Source of the DNA: Polytrichum commune
Lineage: Eukaryota > Streptophyta > Polytrichopsida > Polytrichales > Polytrichaceae
Direction: 5' to 3'
Assembly (NCBI GenBank): GCA_950295325.1
Contig: OX485804.1
Location: 23,066,001-23,130,000, forward strand
Length of the DNA stretch: 64,000 nt
In this document: piece by piece, positions 33,750 through 46,081 of the stretch
Numbering within the stretch: the stretch's first letter is position 1
Layout of the letters: the number at the start of each line of letters is the position of its first letter
Notes under the pieces: model-generated
What the model saw: only the letters and a program-made list of their open reading frames with translations
The model's database searches: none
Told to the model about the DNA's origin: nothing
Position numbers and translations under genes: made by a program

Positions 33750-34734
33750 CTTCACCACAACTGAGGAAAAAATTTCTTCCTCTGAGCGAGGAATACCTTC
33801 ACGGATCACCTTCTTATAGACCTGCAAGCCAACACGCTTCAATTGCGGTGGCTCTATAAAGTAATCTGTCTGGGCGGACTTACTAATCAGGGGGCCTTTT
33901 GAAATAAACCTCTCACTAATCGAGCAACTAATCACCCTGGTTCGTGATTTTCAAGCCTCCCACAAGGAAGAACCTCGAAGCTCGCTTCGTTTAGTAACCT
34001 CGCGGTGGACTCACTAATCGTGGATGAGCTGAGACCGTCCGATGGATTCTTCATCTGTGGTGCAGAGAGAACAACGTGGTGTGCTGCGGTCTCCATGCCT
34101 CTGACGTGGATGCGCACTTTTTCCCATCGGGCAGGAAAGGACACGTTGGTTTATTTTTCATTTACCTTTGGAACCTCCTGCCCGTTTTTTTTTTTTTAAA
34201 AAAAATAAATTTCTTCAAATCAGTTTTTTTAAATGTAAAGTATCAAGGAAGCCACATATGGATGACATTAAGGGTTGAAAATTGAAAACGGTGAATGACC
34301 ACTGCTGGCGCACTAGACCAGGGGTGGAACGATTCTTGTGTGGACCCAATATGGCTAATTATAAAAGTGGTGGCTTAAAAAGGATGCAGTGATAGGTGGG
34401 ATGCAGTGTGATTGGCCAGATAGGTGTTGTTTCACGCCACTTGTGATCACTTTTTGGTGCCATTGAGTTAACCATTCTTTGTGCAATTGTATGCATAGTA
34501 GGATATTTTGATGCTCAAATTTGGGAGACACTAGTATACAAATAGGGGGTTTGGCTTACTTGCCTCTTTGGGAAAATGTAACAAATTTGTGTCAGGGAAT
34601 AAGCTTACAAAATAACTTGCATTCCTCGTCATTTCCTCTACTCCATCTCTAAAAAAACATTGCACAAATTTCAAGCCACTCTTTGTAGCCGAATCAACTT
34701 ATTTTTACCATTTTTGTTATATTTACCTTACATA
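33750..34734. other. 5' flank of the ML gene
   Basis: Probable promoter and 5' UTR. A TTTATAG motif on the minus strand at about 33855-33861 is a possible TATA element ~105 bp before the start codon. A T/A homopolymer stretch lies at 34187-34207. No other gene seen. Confidence 0.35.
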
Positions 34735-35120
34735 AGGTTGACGTGCCTAAGTTGGTTAATTATATTAATCGGACACCTAAATTTGAGTGGTATGTGGTTT
34801 GGTATAGCTTCAAGAATGGACACTTGAAAGACATGTATTTGAAAGAGATTGGAATGCATGTGCAAAATATGATAACCATTCTATCTTCAATAACTAGCAT
34901 AATTGCTAGGGGGCGGGGGGCGGGGGGAAGAGTTATATGATCATTCAATGAGCATGAGAATTTTCACTTGGACAATGAATTAGATATTCATATGAGGTAT
35001 GAAAACTATAAGGAAAGGGGCTTCAACTTCAATTTGGATTGCTGAACACCTTGTACTAATTGCGTTTTCATATCCTGGGAGACTTGGGCTAGTCAAAATT
35101 GGTAACCATACAAGACCCAT
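34735..35120 (+). repeat. dispersed repeat family G, copy 4
   Basis: Contains GACGTGCCTAAGTTGG, TTGAGTGGTATGTGGTTTGG, a G tract at 34910-34926 (GGGGGCGGGGGGCGGGGGG), ATATTCATATGAG and TTTTCATATCCTGGGAGA, in family order. Confidence 0.75.
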
Positions 35121-36732
35121 CTACCTTATTCTCATCCACACATAGACATATCATTCAATGATTAGCAATTTCATCCATGAATACAATCTATTTTTGTATT
35201 TTGATTCTACAATTTGGCTTTCTCCACCTAAAAAACTAAGGTTGCTATAGACCTAGCAACACACAAGGCATCTTAGGCATACATTAATTATGTTTCATGG
35301 TTGTTTTGGATTTTTTCTTTTGAAAAAATTGAGAGAATATAGATCAATTTTTCCTAATATTGAAAAAATTGTGTGAATGAAAAGTTATTTGAGAAATGTG
35401 TAAAATGGCAGTACATGCCAAACAAAGGAGTCGTGCCACTCAAGTAAGGGGACCCTTTGAAGACCTCCCTCCTATAGACTTATGGTCAATTCACCTCAAT
35501 CTAATCTCACTAGACTAATTGGGGGATCTCTTATGCTAATTCTGCAATCAATTACTCTTATAAAACAAATATCCTCGACACAAAAGGGCTACCAAGCTTA
35601 AACCCCCAACCGGCTTGCGAACATGAAGGAGAGACCAAGAATGATCTCTTAGCTGCTTAGGGGTTAAACCCTATAATATGTCAAAAGTGGGGCGAAACTC
35701 CCTAACAAAACATAGGATATTGAGAGACTTTAAGAATAACTTGAATAGGTTGGAGACTAGTTTTTACAAGAGCACATTCGTCCAAGATGGAAACTCACAG
35801 TCACCGCAATTGCCAAGCTTCTGGGGACCTTATCCCAAGAGGGTTTGCATGCATGACTGCTCCTGCTTTACTTAGTGCCATCATTGATTCACCTTCAGTG
35901 CAGAGAATTGGATTGAGTTGTAACTACTAGAATTCAATGTATTGAATTTCATCTTCATCAATACTTGTATCAGATAGCTGAATTCAGAGCATCACATTCC
36001 AATACATGCAAGTGGCAATGAACTCATCCTTCTATGTTGTGACTTTAGTTGTTGTGCACATCATCTGCCGTGAGGGAAAACAAAGTCTTCATGATGGCAT
36101 TTCATAAAACAATTCACCATCACAGAAATCCTATTCCCCTACTTGGACCATGATTATGCTTAGTATTGTTCCAAAGTGGTCCAATGAACAAATTGCACCT
36201 CCACTCAAAATTGTCAATTTCAGATCAATGCATGGAAACAAGGTCTCTCATCCTACATCCAATGTTGGATAAACTCCCTTATCGCTTTAATAAGCTAATT
36301 AGGTTGTGTAATAGTTGTGGATCACTACTGATCCTAATCAGTAAACTCTAACTCAGGCATCAGTTCAAGATCCAATCTCAACAGCCAGAGAAGTAGCTCA
36401 CGTCACTAACTTGAAGCTAAAGGGTCACACCTACTTTAGGGATCCTCATCCTAGAAATTTCGTAATTGATCTTACAAAGTGCAGCTGAACTGCTGCTAGC
36501 CAAATGTTTTTTTTGGCGCAAAGTGATAAAAATCTGAATGTAAAAAAATAATTGTTCTACTTACAGGTTAGGCCAACAAGATCACCTGTTTGGTGTTTAC
36601 AGTTGACTTGTGTAAATCTGATGTGTTGAGTAATTTCTCAGAGCACCAGAGACACTACGAATCTACTTTTTAAGAGCCTTGTCACGTCAAGTGATGGTGA
36701 TAGCACGATACTGACAATATGAACTCCAGTGC
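35121..36732. other. intergenic spacer and 3' flank of the lipase gene
   Basis: No domain or delimited repeat recognised. The portion near 36732 should contain the lipase 3' UTR. Confidence 0.35.
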
Positions 36733-39700
36733 TTACGATTTCCCTGTTAAATCATCGCCATTGCACGTACACTCATTCTCACATATGCATATAGATTTGA
36801 CCTTACAAGCCTTCGGTGACATCTTCATCTGTTTGCGACACCGTTGGAAAATACTATCATACAGTACATCAAAATGTAAACCAGCTCTTTCGCGATTGAT
36901 TATGAAGTAGATGTGATCAGCCTCTAATGTAGTATAATACCTGCAATGCAAACAACTTTGAGTCGGTATTTACTTGTGAAAGCAGGATAGTATAAGATCA
37001 AGTACATGTAAATCAACAGACTTCCCTTCAGCAATTGGAAAGAGGCACTGTCCACTGAATGCATTAAAATTTTAATTCCATGTAAGTTGAGACTTACCAA
37101 ATTCCAGGTTGCAACACTTGACCATCCTTGAACTCAGTTCCCAGTTCACAATTTGGATGTTCAGAAGGGAGGCGAGGATACCACTGTGATACAGTATTCA
37201 AAGCTCCATCGTTGTCATACCAATCTTCATCCCTGCCAAAACAGGTAGACATATAATACAGTCTGGGGTCAATCTTACAATGCAGAAGTCCTCTGACCAC
37301 GCACACCATATGAAGACCTCAACTGAGGTTTTGCACTCTCTGACTTGTCACTGACTTAAAAAAACTAATGAAAGAGGGGACTGCCAAATAGAGTTAAAAG
37401 GACATAAAGCTTGTCTAGCACTACCTGTCATAATTCATAAATCTTTATGACACTGTCTGTCACATTTTTAACTGACAAATAATCTTCAAAAATGTGTCAT
37501 GAAATCCAATAGTCACCTGTAATCTTCACAAGGAGGTGGCAGTTCCTGTGGGTGGCGCCAAAGAGCCATTTGTAAAGCCCGAATAAACAGCAACGGATGC
37601 ACGCTCAGGAAACTTGCAGGTAATGTTTGAGAGAAGACCTTCTTTGTCCCCTTAGTTGCATAACTGAATATTGATCAAAATCCACACTTCAGTATCAGAT
37701 TGTGCCAGAAGATGAAGGCAGACAGAAATAAACATTATTAAGACTACTGTATTCATTTCCTGCTCTCCAGTTTTTGGTTAAACAAATATAGCCTTGATTT
37801 AAGAGTTTAGGCACACTTTATACATTAACCAATTAGTTGACTTGATACAGGCATAATATCCTTTTGATGTTGCATACCTGAAGTAGTAGGTCCTGTCACA
37901 GGTTTTCAGCTTCCGGTTCAACTCCACTGAGGATTGAATACTCAAATCTGGGAGGACCCAATTTGCATTCACAAAAGGTCCTCGACGATCTAACAATGCA
38001 TCTATTAGACCTCTGATACCAGCTTTATGCCACTGCAGATTGTAATGGTCAAATCCAAAGTCGTAATATTTCTTGAAAAGTGGAATGTCAAGCCACTCGT
38101 ACACGATCACAGTCATCCGTAAAACTTGTAGAAGGCTAAATTTTTTTATCGACTTTCCATCTTCAGGCCTGCAATAAGCGCATAATCTCTTACTATGAAT
38201 ATTGATCTCAAGCAGTAAAGTCTTTGAGATGAGTGCTATGCATATTCTTAGAGCCAAATTGGTTGATTTCAGACACACAGACACATAAGCCAAAAGGTTA
38301 TTGCCCCACAAAAGTAGCTCAGATAAGTTCTGTCAGGTCTAAGACAACAAAGCTCAAGTATTTAAAGAAATTGAATAGCAGCAACTTAGGAAAGATGCCA
38401 CATACCGAATCCCATCTAGATAGACGCGTGTTGTACCATTCAAGGCACCAGACAGCGAAGTAACACTCAACACCCAGTCCGCCGATGTATTCTCATGTCC
38501 TGGAAACGCCTATAGGCAGTTCACTTGAGGGTGTTAGCTTCTGAATTATATGAAAACTTCTGGCCCCGAACAAGCCTTGTTGTTGCAACCTACCCCTATC
38601 CTATCCTAGAAGGTGCATTTATACACAACTATAACTATTAAAATGGTTGTGGTTTGGGTGCACTTTCAACCACAACTATTAAAAATAACAATAATATACA
38701 CAACTACGCTCATAGTTGGAAGAGTGGATTTCACCTCAATGATCCTCCCTCCTGTAGGTACAGTCCATGGAGTGGAGACAAATGATTATTAGATTCTAGT
38801 AGAAAGTTGGTCTAAGAGTTATTACCTCCTACAAATTCTTTCCCATGCTTTAGCCATGGAATTCTCTCCCATTACCACACATTAATTACAAACAAAACAG
38901 AGCCACAAAGAGTAAACTACAACCATCGCAACTACTCCCGACTACACCTTGTATCCTAGTTGGACAGGTGCAGTGGTTGTAGTTGTGATTGACATCAGTG
39001 CACCTTATCCTCAAAAATAGAGCCAAAGAAAGTAAAGTGCAACCACCAACCACCAAAATAGTAGTTATGTTTAACTGTACCTTGAATCACCACATAATCT
39101 AAGACCAAGCTATCATCACTCCCAAGGACCGTTGCACCTCCTTCCAACATTGTGCACTGGCTTCAACATTGTTCTAATGTAATGGATTGCTCTACTAGTC
39201 CAAATATAACTAAGTAGGTATCCATCATGAACCCTACAGAGATGCAGGTGGAACTAGTAGTAAAATTAATACTACTAGTTCTGATTGTGGACACTGATTC
39301 AGACAGGTATCACCTACATGAAAGCAACTCTCCTAGTGAACATTGACTCACTTATAAAGTTCCAAAATCCTGTACTATGTAACACATTACATTCATGCAA
39401 CACACAACATTAAGAAGAATTTTCAAGACGAGTTGCTGGCGAGCTTACCTTATCATCTAACATGCATTGCAGAAGGCGAGCAACTTGTGCACCTGTTGAA
39501 TGTCCTACAATATGAATAGGATGATTGCTATCCCACTCCGGATAATGACCTGTACTTCACAATAATAAACTGTATAAGCTACAGGTTTGTGGGGCAAAGA
39601 GTACCTAATTGATATATTTTTCAAAGGAGGAACCAGGGACTAAAAAGTACAATGAAATTACACAACAGCCTACCTTGGTGGTATGTGTGACCAAATCGAG

Positions 39701-41487
39701 AATGATGAAACATCTGACTTCTTTCGGCTCCATAATCTACTGTTCCTCCTTTCAGATAATAGAAGAGCTCACACGCCCTGAAATAACAAATAACTCATAA
39801 GTAACTGTACTGAGAACACGACACTATTTTCAATTCACAATCCTGTTTGTTAGCATACTCCTATTTGATAACAACCTGTCCACAGGTCATGCATACCACC
39901 TCTGATATTCAGTGCATAGCACGTATGTGCATACAATGTCACTTTTTCAGAAATTATAAATCTATTGCAGTGCTGCTAGATGCTAATGTTGCCAGGATCT
40001 TGGTCACTACATGTCCATCTTCTTTAGAAATGCCCACAGCATATGCTCTTAAAGTGATGTCCTCTCTGTCTATTTAACCTAAGAAGCATGACTACGATAT
40101 CCTTTTGTCACCCCATGACTATACTTTAGGGACGTGCACATCTTTGAAGTTTCTGTTAGGGTAACTTTCTAAAATTAAAGGTAACATCTTCTACTATTTC
40201 GAGTCTTCTCTCCCACAGTTCAGTATCCCATCACACTATAGTAGTAGGTTACATTTCAGTATCTACACACTATAGTAGCAGCTTGGGTTTCAGTTTCTGA
40301 AGTAATCACCTGTCATAAATACTGCTGAGGGAACCCAGGTCAGGTGCAAGAATTCGGTCATCTCGCTTCTCGGCACCACCCCAATATGACAAGGTACCCA
40401 TCTTCTGCACAGCACAAAGAAAGCCCAAGGTAGAAAACAAGATTCAGTTGGATAGTTTCCACATCTGCATGAAATCTACCAGCTTCTGTTTCCTGTCAAA
40501 CAGCATTATCCTATCGATGAAACACGATCCAGAACTGGCTGTCAATCTTAAAAGCTTCTCCGATTTCCAAGTCACCACAAACAATGAAATGTAAAACTCG
40601 TCTACTTCTTGTCTATCGCAGACTACCACCTGCAAACCTTAGTGGTAGCCTGCCCCTTTTCTCTACTGAATATCCTTGCCAGTGTCGACGCTGAAACATC
40701 AAAACTTACAGATAAAGGTAACCAGTAAATTACACATACTCAATAAAAATCAATTAAAAAGGAAGCAATCAAAAACCAGAATGAAATAGCTAAAACACAC
40801 ATGGTCAAATGGGTGGTAAGCCATATGACCCAGTCTTCTCTAGTAAAGCAAGAAGCGACACAAGACTCCGTCTTCGAAGAGAAAGCAACGAAGAAGATAA
40901 GAACTCAATAAAAACCACAAGAAACAGGTTCCACTACATGTAATGGAACTAACTTGCACATGAACTCCCGAATCAACTACGATGTAAATCCACTCGCCAC
41001 TTATTTTGTGGAGGAATTTACATCTCCTCACGCAGGTTAAACCTAATCCACTCTACAAAGGAGCTCACACTACAAAACACTCTACTCGAAGCTATCCCTG
41101 GAGATGCCAGGAAAATATGCAAAGAGATGCAAAAATAAGCAGAACTTTTACACTTACCTCTTTGCCGAATCCGAATATGCCATGTACAAGGACAATGGGA
41201 GCTTTCTGGTGGTCTTCCAAAAAGGCTCCGGCCAAGCTTAGGTCGGTTGCTTCAGTCTCAACTCTGTAGAAATTGGCTTTATTCCCACGGCCCTCCGCAG
41301 GTTCAATTACGGGCGCTATTCGGGAGCTTATAAGTCGAGGGGTGGTTGAGGTGAAAGTGGCGTTCATAAAATCAATCCACATTGCGGAGAAGAAGAGATG
41401 TAAAGCGTACACAGCATGCACCACGGTGCTCAGAAGTAATTCCACGTAACATAGAAAGTCCCATAAGATGCGCCGAAAAAACGCCAT
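36733..41487 (-). CDS. alpha/beta-hydrolase lipase (plant relatives of bacterial family I lipases)
   Basis: Predicted triacylglycerol-type lipase. Nine exons: 41487-41158, 40404-40310, 39777-39674, 39549-39449, 38509-38406, 38168-37878, 37663-37517, 37232-37098 and 36940-36733. All are GT-AG with matched phases, 504 aa. Residues 8-36 form a hydrophobic segment, so it is probably membrane-anchored or targeted. The oxyanion region is APIVLVHGIFGFG at the end of exon 1. GTLSYWGG and DDRILAPDLGSLSS follow in exon 2. The nucleophile elbow is GHSTG (Ser194). YDNDGALNTVSQ (Asp399) and EADHIYF (His445) supply the likely acid and base, matching the NDGxxNTVS and DH motifs of Staphylococcus/Geobacillus-type lipases. 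A Cys-rich tail (CICENECTC) closes the protein. The frame is open upstream of 41487, but this Met best matches the family N-terminus. Substrate is unproven. Confidence 0.93.
38609..39086. repeat. imperfect inverted-repeat element in lipase intron 4
   Basis: The left end AAGGTGCATTTATACACAAC, with ATGGTTGTGGTT and GTGCACTTT following, is mirrored by the right end (GTGCAACCACCAACC, then AACTGTACCTT). The arms are ~50-60 bp with gaps. No clear target duplication, so the borders are approximate. It lies in the 939-bp intron between exons 4 and 5. Confidence 0.5.
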
Positions 41488-43768
41488 TCTTAAAGATCGG
41501 ATCCTTCCCTCGTTGCCACGGAAAAAAATCCCCAAGATACACCACACCCGGCAATGAAATGAATGAATGAATGAATGAATAGGGAAAAGAAACGTAGAGA
41601 GCCAATTTTCCTGAAGCTAAAATCAATTTTGTCGCACTTCGAAGTTCCTCTCCAGATGCTTAGCGCTTGTACTTGAACGCTGACCAGAAATCCCCTTTCA
41701 GAGCGAAAGTCCGAAACAAAGTCTCGAACCTACAGAAGCCTGCCATGTCCACTCAAATTGTGCATCATCCTGCAATTCACAAATTCCTGCAATTGAAGCC
41801 GTAACATACTCTACTCAAGTTGCACTACATTTCCACTCAACTCCAGAGCTACTCTTCTTGTTGCTGTGAGATTCCTATAGCTCCTCACCCGATGAATCTC
41901 TCTCTCTCTCTCTCTCTCTCTCAAAACTCCTGGACGTCAGTTGGTCGGCGATGTGCGGGAAACTTGAACGATCATGTCTTACTTACTTGCGTACAAGGTG
42001 TACCACAGGTTACTTCTACTTCGCTGTCACGTGTTCCTCGCCAGGATGGGAGTAACAAGTAAAAACTTAAGTGTCTCGGAGTGAGTACCCTCACTAACCC
42101 TACCCCTCAACACGCACCACTCGCAACTGAACTTCGCTGTGAAATTAGATTAAAAATAAGCAAATGGAAGAACTGGAAGCAGCAACGCACAAGGTCCAGA
42201 CTCTGGTCCAAACCCTTGGCAGCACGTTCTGGTATCTATTTACTTGCGGATGGCAGGCTGCAGACAAGAAAATTGACCTTCTATCTACAGTAAACATAAG
42301 TTAACATGTAATAAGTCCTCTCATACTAGGTAGGTCGTTGCCTTTTTACGATTTCACTACATTGAAACACACACAAGCTGGACCCCAGGCTCCTCCTCTT
42401 GCTGTTCCAGAAAGTTTTGATTCCGAATCCACGGCTGGCCTGCCACCTGCAACCTTAAAATCATCCAGCGCGGCAGCCTAGCCGGAATTCCTCCGCCCAC
42501 GAGACTCGATTCATCGTCGTAGCTGCAAACTTAAAAGCAAATTAAAGTATCATATCTCCAAACATGCACACTGCAAGCACTCTGAACTCACGTGTCAAGA
42601 AGTAAGTGCCGCATTTCCCCTTTGAATATTCAAAACTCCTCAACGCGGAAGGAGTTGGATGGAACCTTCAACGAAACCCTGACACCTGCACACGATAAGC
42701 AGCACCTTCCACGTTGGGTTGCTCACTGGTCTCGCCACTGTGGGTATGACACGTGGCGTAAATTTTGACAGAGAATAGTTGTTGTATGTCGAACCAGACC
42801 GCTCTGCCCTACGGTATAGGCTGCCTCCGGCGGGCCACCACCAAAGCGCTCTTTCTCGTCGCAATCCGGCAAGAAACTGGTTCTTCTTCTTAACAAATGC
42901 TTGGTTCAAGAATACAAACCTCCCTTTGCTTGTTTCCGAATGGAAGGTCGAATGAGAAGGGCTTTGAAGTTTGTTATGTAAAAAGTTGCGAGTGGCTGGG
43001 TTCAATGGGCCACCGTTCCGGATTCTTCTCAACATTGCACCATTCACACAAGATGTGCGTGCTCGTCGCCGAAGATGGCGTAAAAGTAAGCAAGATGGAT
43101 TGGGTCCTTCACAAGGCATCCTATCGTCTACGGCGATCCTTAGTAACCAAGGTTTTGCGGCGAGCATGAAGGTCGCATGACGAGGCTGCACTGATGAATG
43201 TCCTTAACCCTCGGATGGTTCAAGAAACACTTGCAGAAAATAAGTGACAGTCTAAATCCAAAAACTGGCATGGTTGAAGTGTTTGGAGAATATGTTATTA
43301 CGTGATCTATTACAAATCATCAAACAGATGAGCAACGTGAGAAGTTGTAACGAAATCTCAAAAATCTCTTTCGTCTTCAATGGTGCTGGAGTGTAGTTTC
43401 CGCGTGAAATTTAAGGGTCTTAACCAATGGTAGGAAGTGACTTCTGGCAAGATTCCACATGTTATTCAAGTGACGCCCATCTTCTACGGCCATCATCATC
43501 CTTTGATGATGTTGTTGCGCGGGGAGAAACAAGCTTTCATGACCTGCACTGATGAATGGTCCTCAACCCTCAAAAGATTCCAGAAACACTTGCAGAATAT
43601 TGACAGTCTGGATTTGAAAACTGATAATAGTTGTTCGGAAAGAGCGTTGCTATGTTTTTTTTTACCAGTCACCAATCAAGGAGTCGGATGAGCTTCGTGA
43701 CAAATGTCAGGCGACAGAAATGAGAAGAAATCCTCAGGATAACACTGTTGTGGAATTTATACAAGGTA
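41488..43768. other. 5' flank of the lipase gene and spacer
   Basis: Contains an (AATG)n run at 41559-41582 and a (CT)n run at 41898-41923 close to the lipase start, then mixed sequence. A 183-codon minus-strand frame at 42640-43191 has no domain and overlaps equally long shadows. A ~230-bp segment is duplicated (about 43140-43340 and 43510-43740). Confidence 0.4.
43140..43740. repeat. diverged direct duplication of a ~230-bp segment
   Basis: Both copies carry GCACTGATGAATG, TCCTYAACCCTC, AGAAACACTTGCAGAA and GACAGTCT in the same order, followed by an ACTG-rich stretch and GATGAGC. In the second copy one frame reads GKIPHVIQVTPIFYG and WSSTLKRFQKHLQ, faintly like a worn TIR-domain gene, but no active frame survives. 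Confidence 0.5.
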
Positions 43769-44071
43769 GAGGGGCCCTTTCCCGCTCGAATTTCAGATTG
43801 GCATGTTCATTGGGGAGTTATTAAAGGGGAATCAATCTTGGAAGATGTGCAAAGTACATTGGAAATTGGACCAATTGGAATAATTAATTTTGGATTAATA
43901 TTGAATTAGTTATGAATTTTGGAAGGAGAACTCATAGGGGTACCCAAAACCACTCACCCCAAAAATGTACACCATGATTACATAGAAATTTGAGGTTGGA
44001 AGCTATAATGTACCTCTTGTTTGGATAGGTCTAGTGAGCGGTTTAAGGACCCGAGCGGGAAAGGGCCCCTC
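43769..44071. mobile_element. Tc1/mariner (Stowaway)-like MITE with perfect ends, 303 bp
   Basis: The first 20 bases, GAGGGGCCCTTTCCCGCTCG, are matched perfectly in inverted form at 44052-44071, and both sides are flanked by TA (43767-43768 and 44072-44073). Interior AT-rich with no open frame. Error-free ends suggest a fairly recent insertion. Confidence 0.88.
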
Positions 44072-45710
44072 TAACTTAAATGTAATCTAGCGCAGAGGGC
44101 GCTGTGCTTCGAGCGTAGTTCCACGTGTTATTCTGCTGCGTCTCAGCCAATGTGGGGGTGACACGTGTCAAGACGAGGGGATGTCAATTGTCCTCTTGTC
44201 AGAATAGAGGGCCCTCTATGGTGTAACCATCAAGTGTGTGGTATTAGAGTACAGACATAATGAGCGCATGATGGGACCGAATATCTGGAGGTGAAGGTAA
44301 ACAAGGGCGGAAGTTCTCCCAAAACCCAGCAATAATTTATGTGTGAATTGAAGAGAATCTCGGAAAAGTGCTACACCCTAAACTCCGTAATATCAACCCC
44401 CATAATGTCACACACTCTCTAATATCCCAAAACCCTAGGGAACGGATGTTCGAAGTTCAACTCTCGCTCCTTATTGTCACATTTCCCTCCCTTAAATCAC
44501 AAATTTTGTCATTAATGCAAACGACCCAAGAAGTCAACCCGCATCCTCGCATTGCGCCATGTGTCAATACGCGGAGTGTCACTTTCTTCTTCTTTTTCTT
44601 CTCATGCCACTTGTTGAATGTTGGTGCATGCATTTGCCACATTGCCCGGGAAGGTCAAGTGGAGTGGACCACATATATAAGTGAAGGTCACGGGAGAACA
44701 TATTCAAATTCTCCTCACATCTCCTTTGTGTTATTCCATAATGTCACATGCTACACTATTCCTATAGTATCACGCATCCATGTGAACACTACAAAACTCT
44801 GTAATATCATGTGTACTTTGGTTGACATAGGTGTGATAATACGGAGTTTAGAGTGTAGGTGGCTTGTAAAGCTTTTTTTTTTATACCTCACAGTCAACAA
44901 CACATACCCCAAATTAGTCTAATCATGTAGAGTTGACTCTTGAACATGGTTAGATCATGATTCTTAAGCTTTGATCTGACGTTCAAAGTTTCACTACATG
45001 CATGTAAGTTGCAAGTGAGAACGTTGGAAACGACTCCAAGTTTGATTGTTTGTTTAACATAATTAAACTTGGAATAGCATCACATACGTGGATTCATCAA
45101 CCAAGACTAAGTGAGTGAGCCAACCCTAAAACCTAGAGGGTGTAGGTTATTATCGGATCCCCTTGTCATGGTTGCCATGAATCCTAAAAGTGTGATGTTT
45201 ACGATCAATATAACATACCCCTCTTATAAGTTTATAATTGTTGCATCCCAATTGAACCTCACTACCATATTAATTCAAGGTCTTTGATGCACACTTAAAA
45301 CTAAGTATGGGACCAAATTACATTCAACTTACATGAGTGCGACCAAAGCCGTCGGTGGTGTGTCTCGTTACTATGTAAATGGATATGGTGGGTCTAAGTT
45401 AATAACTTATCTTACATTTTACTATTGTAGAATCGGTGCAAGCAATGCTAAGGAATTTTAGAAGTCTTGTTGGGTGGGGAAGCGAGCGCTTTTGGCGGTA
45501 ACCTAGAAACTTCTCTGGTTGTCTCGGGCAGGTGAATGAGCTGCCCGCCTCCCCACATTCTTGGGTATTGAGGTCCAAGCCGCTTCTTGTTGTTCCCCCT
45601 CTCATTGGATGTGGACATTATTACCATGCCCACATTAGGGCTAGTTGCTGGTCATGTGCAATAGGAGACCATCTTGATAGGGAAAGTGTATCTTTATTCA
45701 AAATATATTA
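44072..45710. other. intergenic spacer, no gene seen
   Basis: A 184-codon plus-strand frame at 44368-44922 has no domain and crosses low-complexity TTC/TTTTC sequence. No delimited element. Confidence 0.35.
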
Positions 45711-46081
45711 CACTAAATATAATACTTAGTGTCATATGGTATTTTATGTCACTATGGTAACTTTTCTAATGACACTTTCTATGAATCAAATTTTAAATGA
45801 AGTCGTCCTACTTTACTTTTAGTTCATCCACTCTTGGTATATTCTACATCCTGATATTTCTATTATGAACCATTGTCGTGGATGATTGAAATTTGGATGA
45901 AGGAATGCTTAGTAATTGACAATAATTGCAACATTGTAAATCTATAATGCCCCAATTTTTTTACAAGGGAATGACAAATAATATCAATTTACATCTAGTG
46001 TTGGTGGCACTACATGTGTTGTATATATTTAATCACGAGCAAGACAAGTAGAATTGGTGACACTAAATACAATATTTAGTG
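45711..46081. mobile_element. palindrome-ended MITE family, 371-bp copy
   Basis: TA at 45709-45710 and 46082-46083. The left end is CACTAAATATAATACTTAGT plus G, the right end CACTAAATACAATATTTAGT plus G. Interior text (CATATGGTATTTTATGTCAC, AGTGTTGGTGGCACTACAT, GAGCAAGACAAGTAGAATT) matches the ends of the 1.3-kb element at 18849-20154, so this is a deletion derivative of it. Confidence 0.87.

Noticed and set aside
42640-43191. 183-codon minus-strand frame
   Set aside because: Length is notable, but equally open frames exist on the other strand, no motif is seen, and part overlaps the duplicated segment.
44368-44922. 184-codon plus-strand frame
   Set aside because: Runs through TTC/TTTTC low-complexity sequence, has no domain and no codon pattern like the neighbouring genes.
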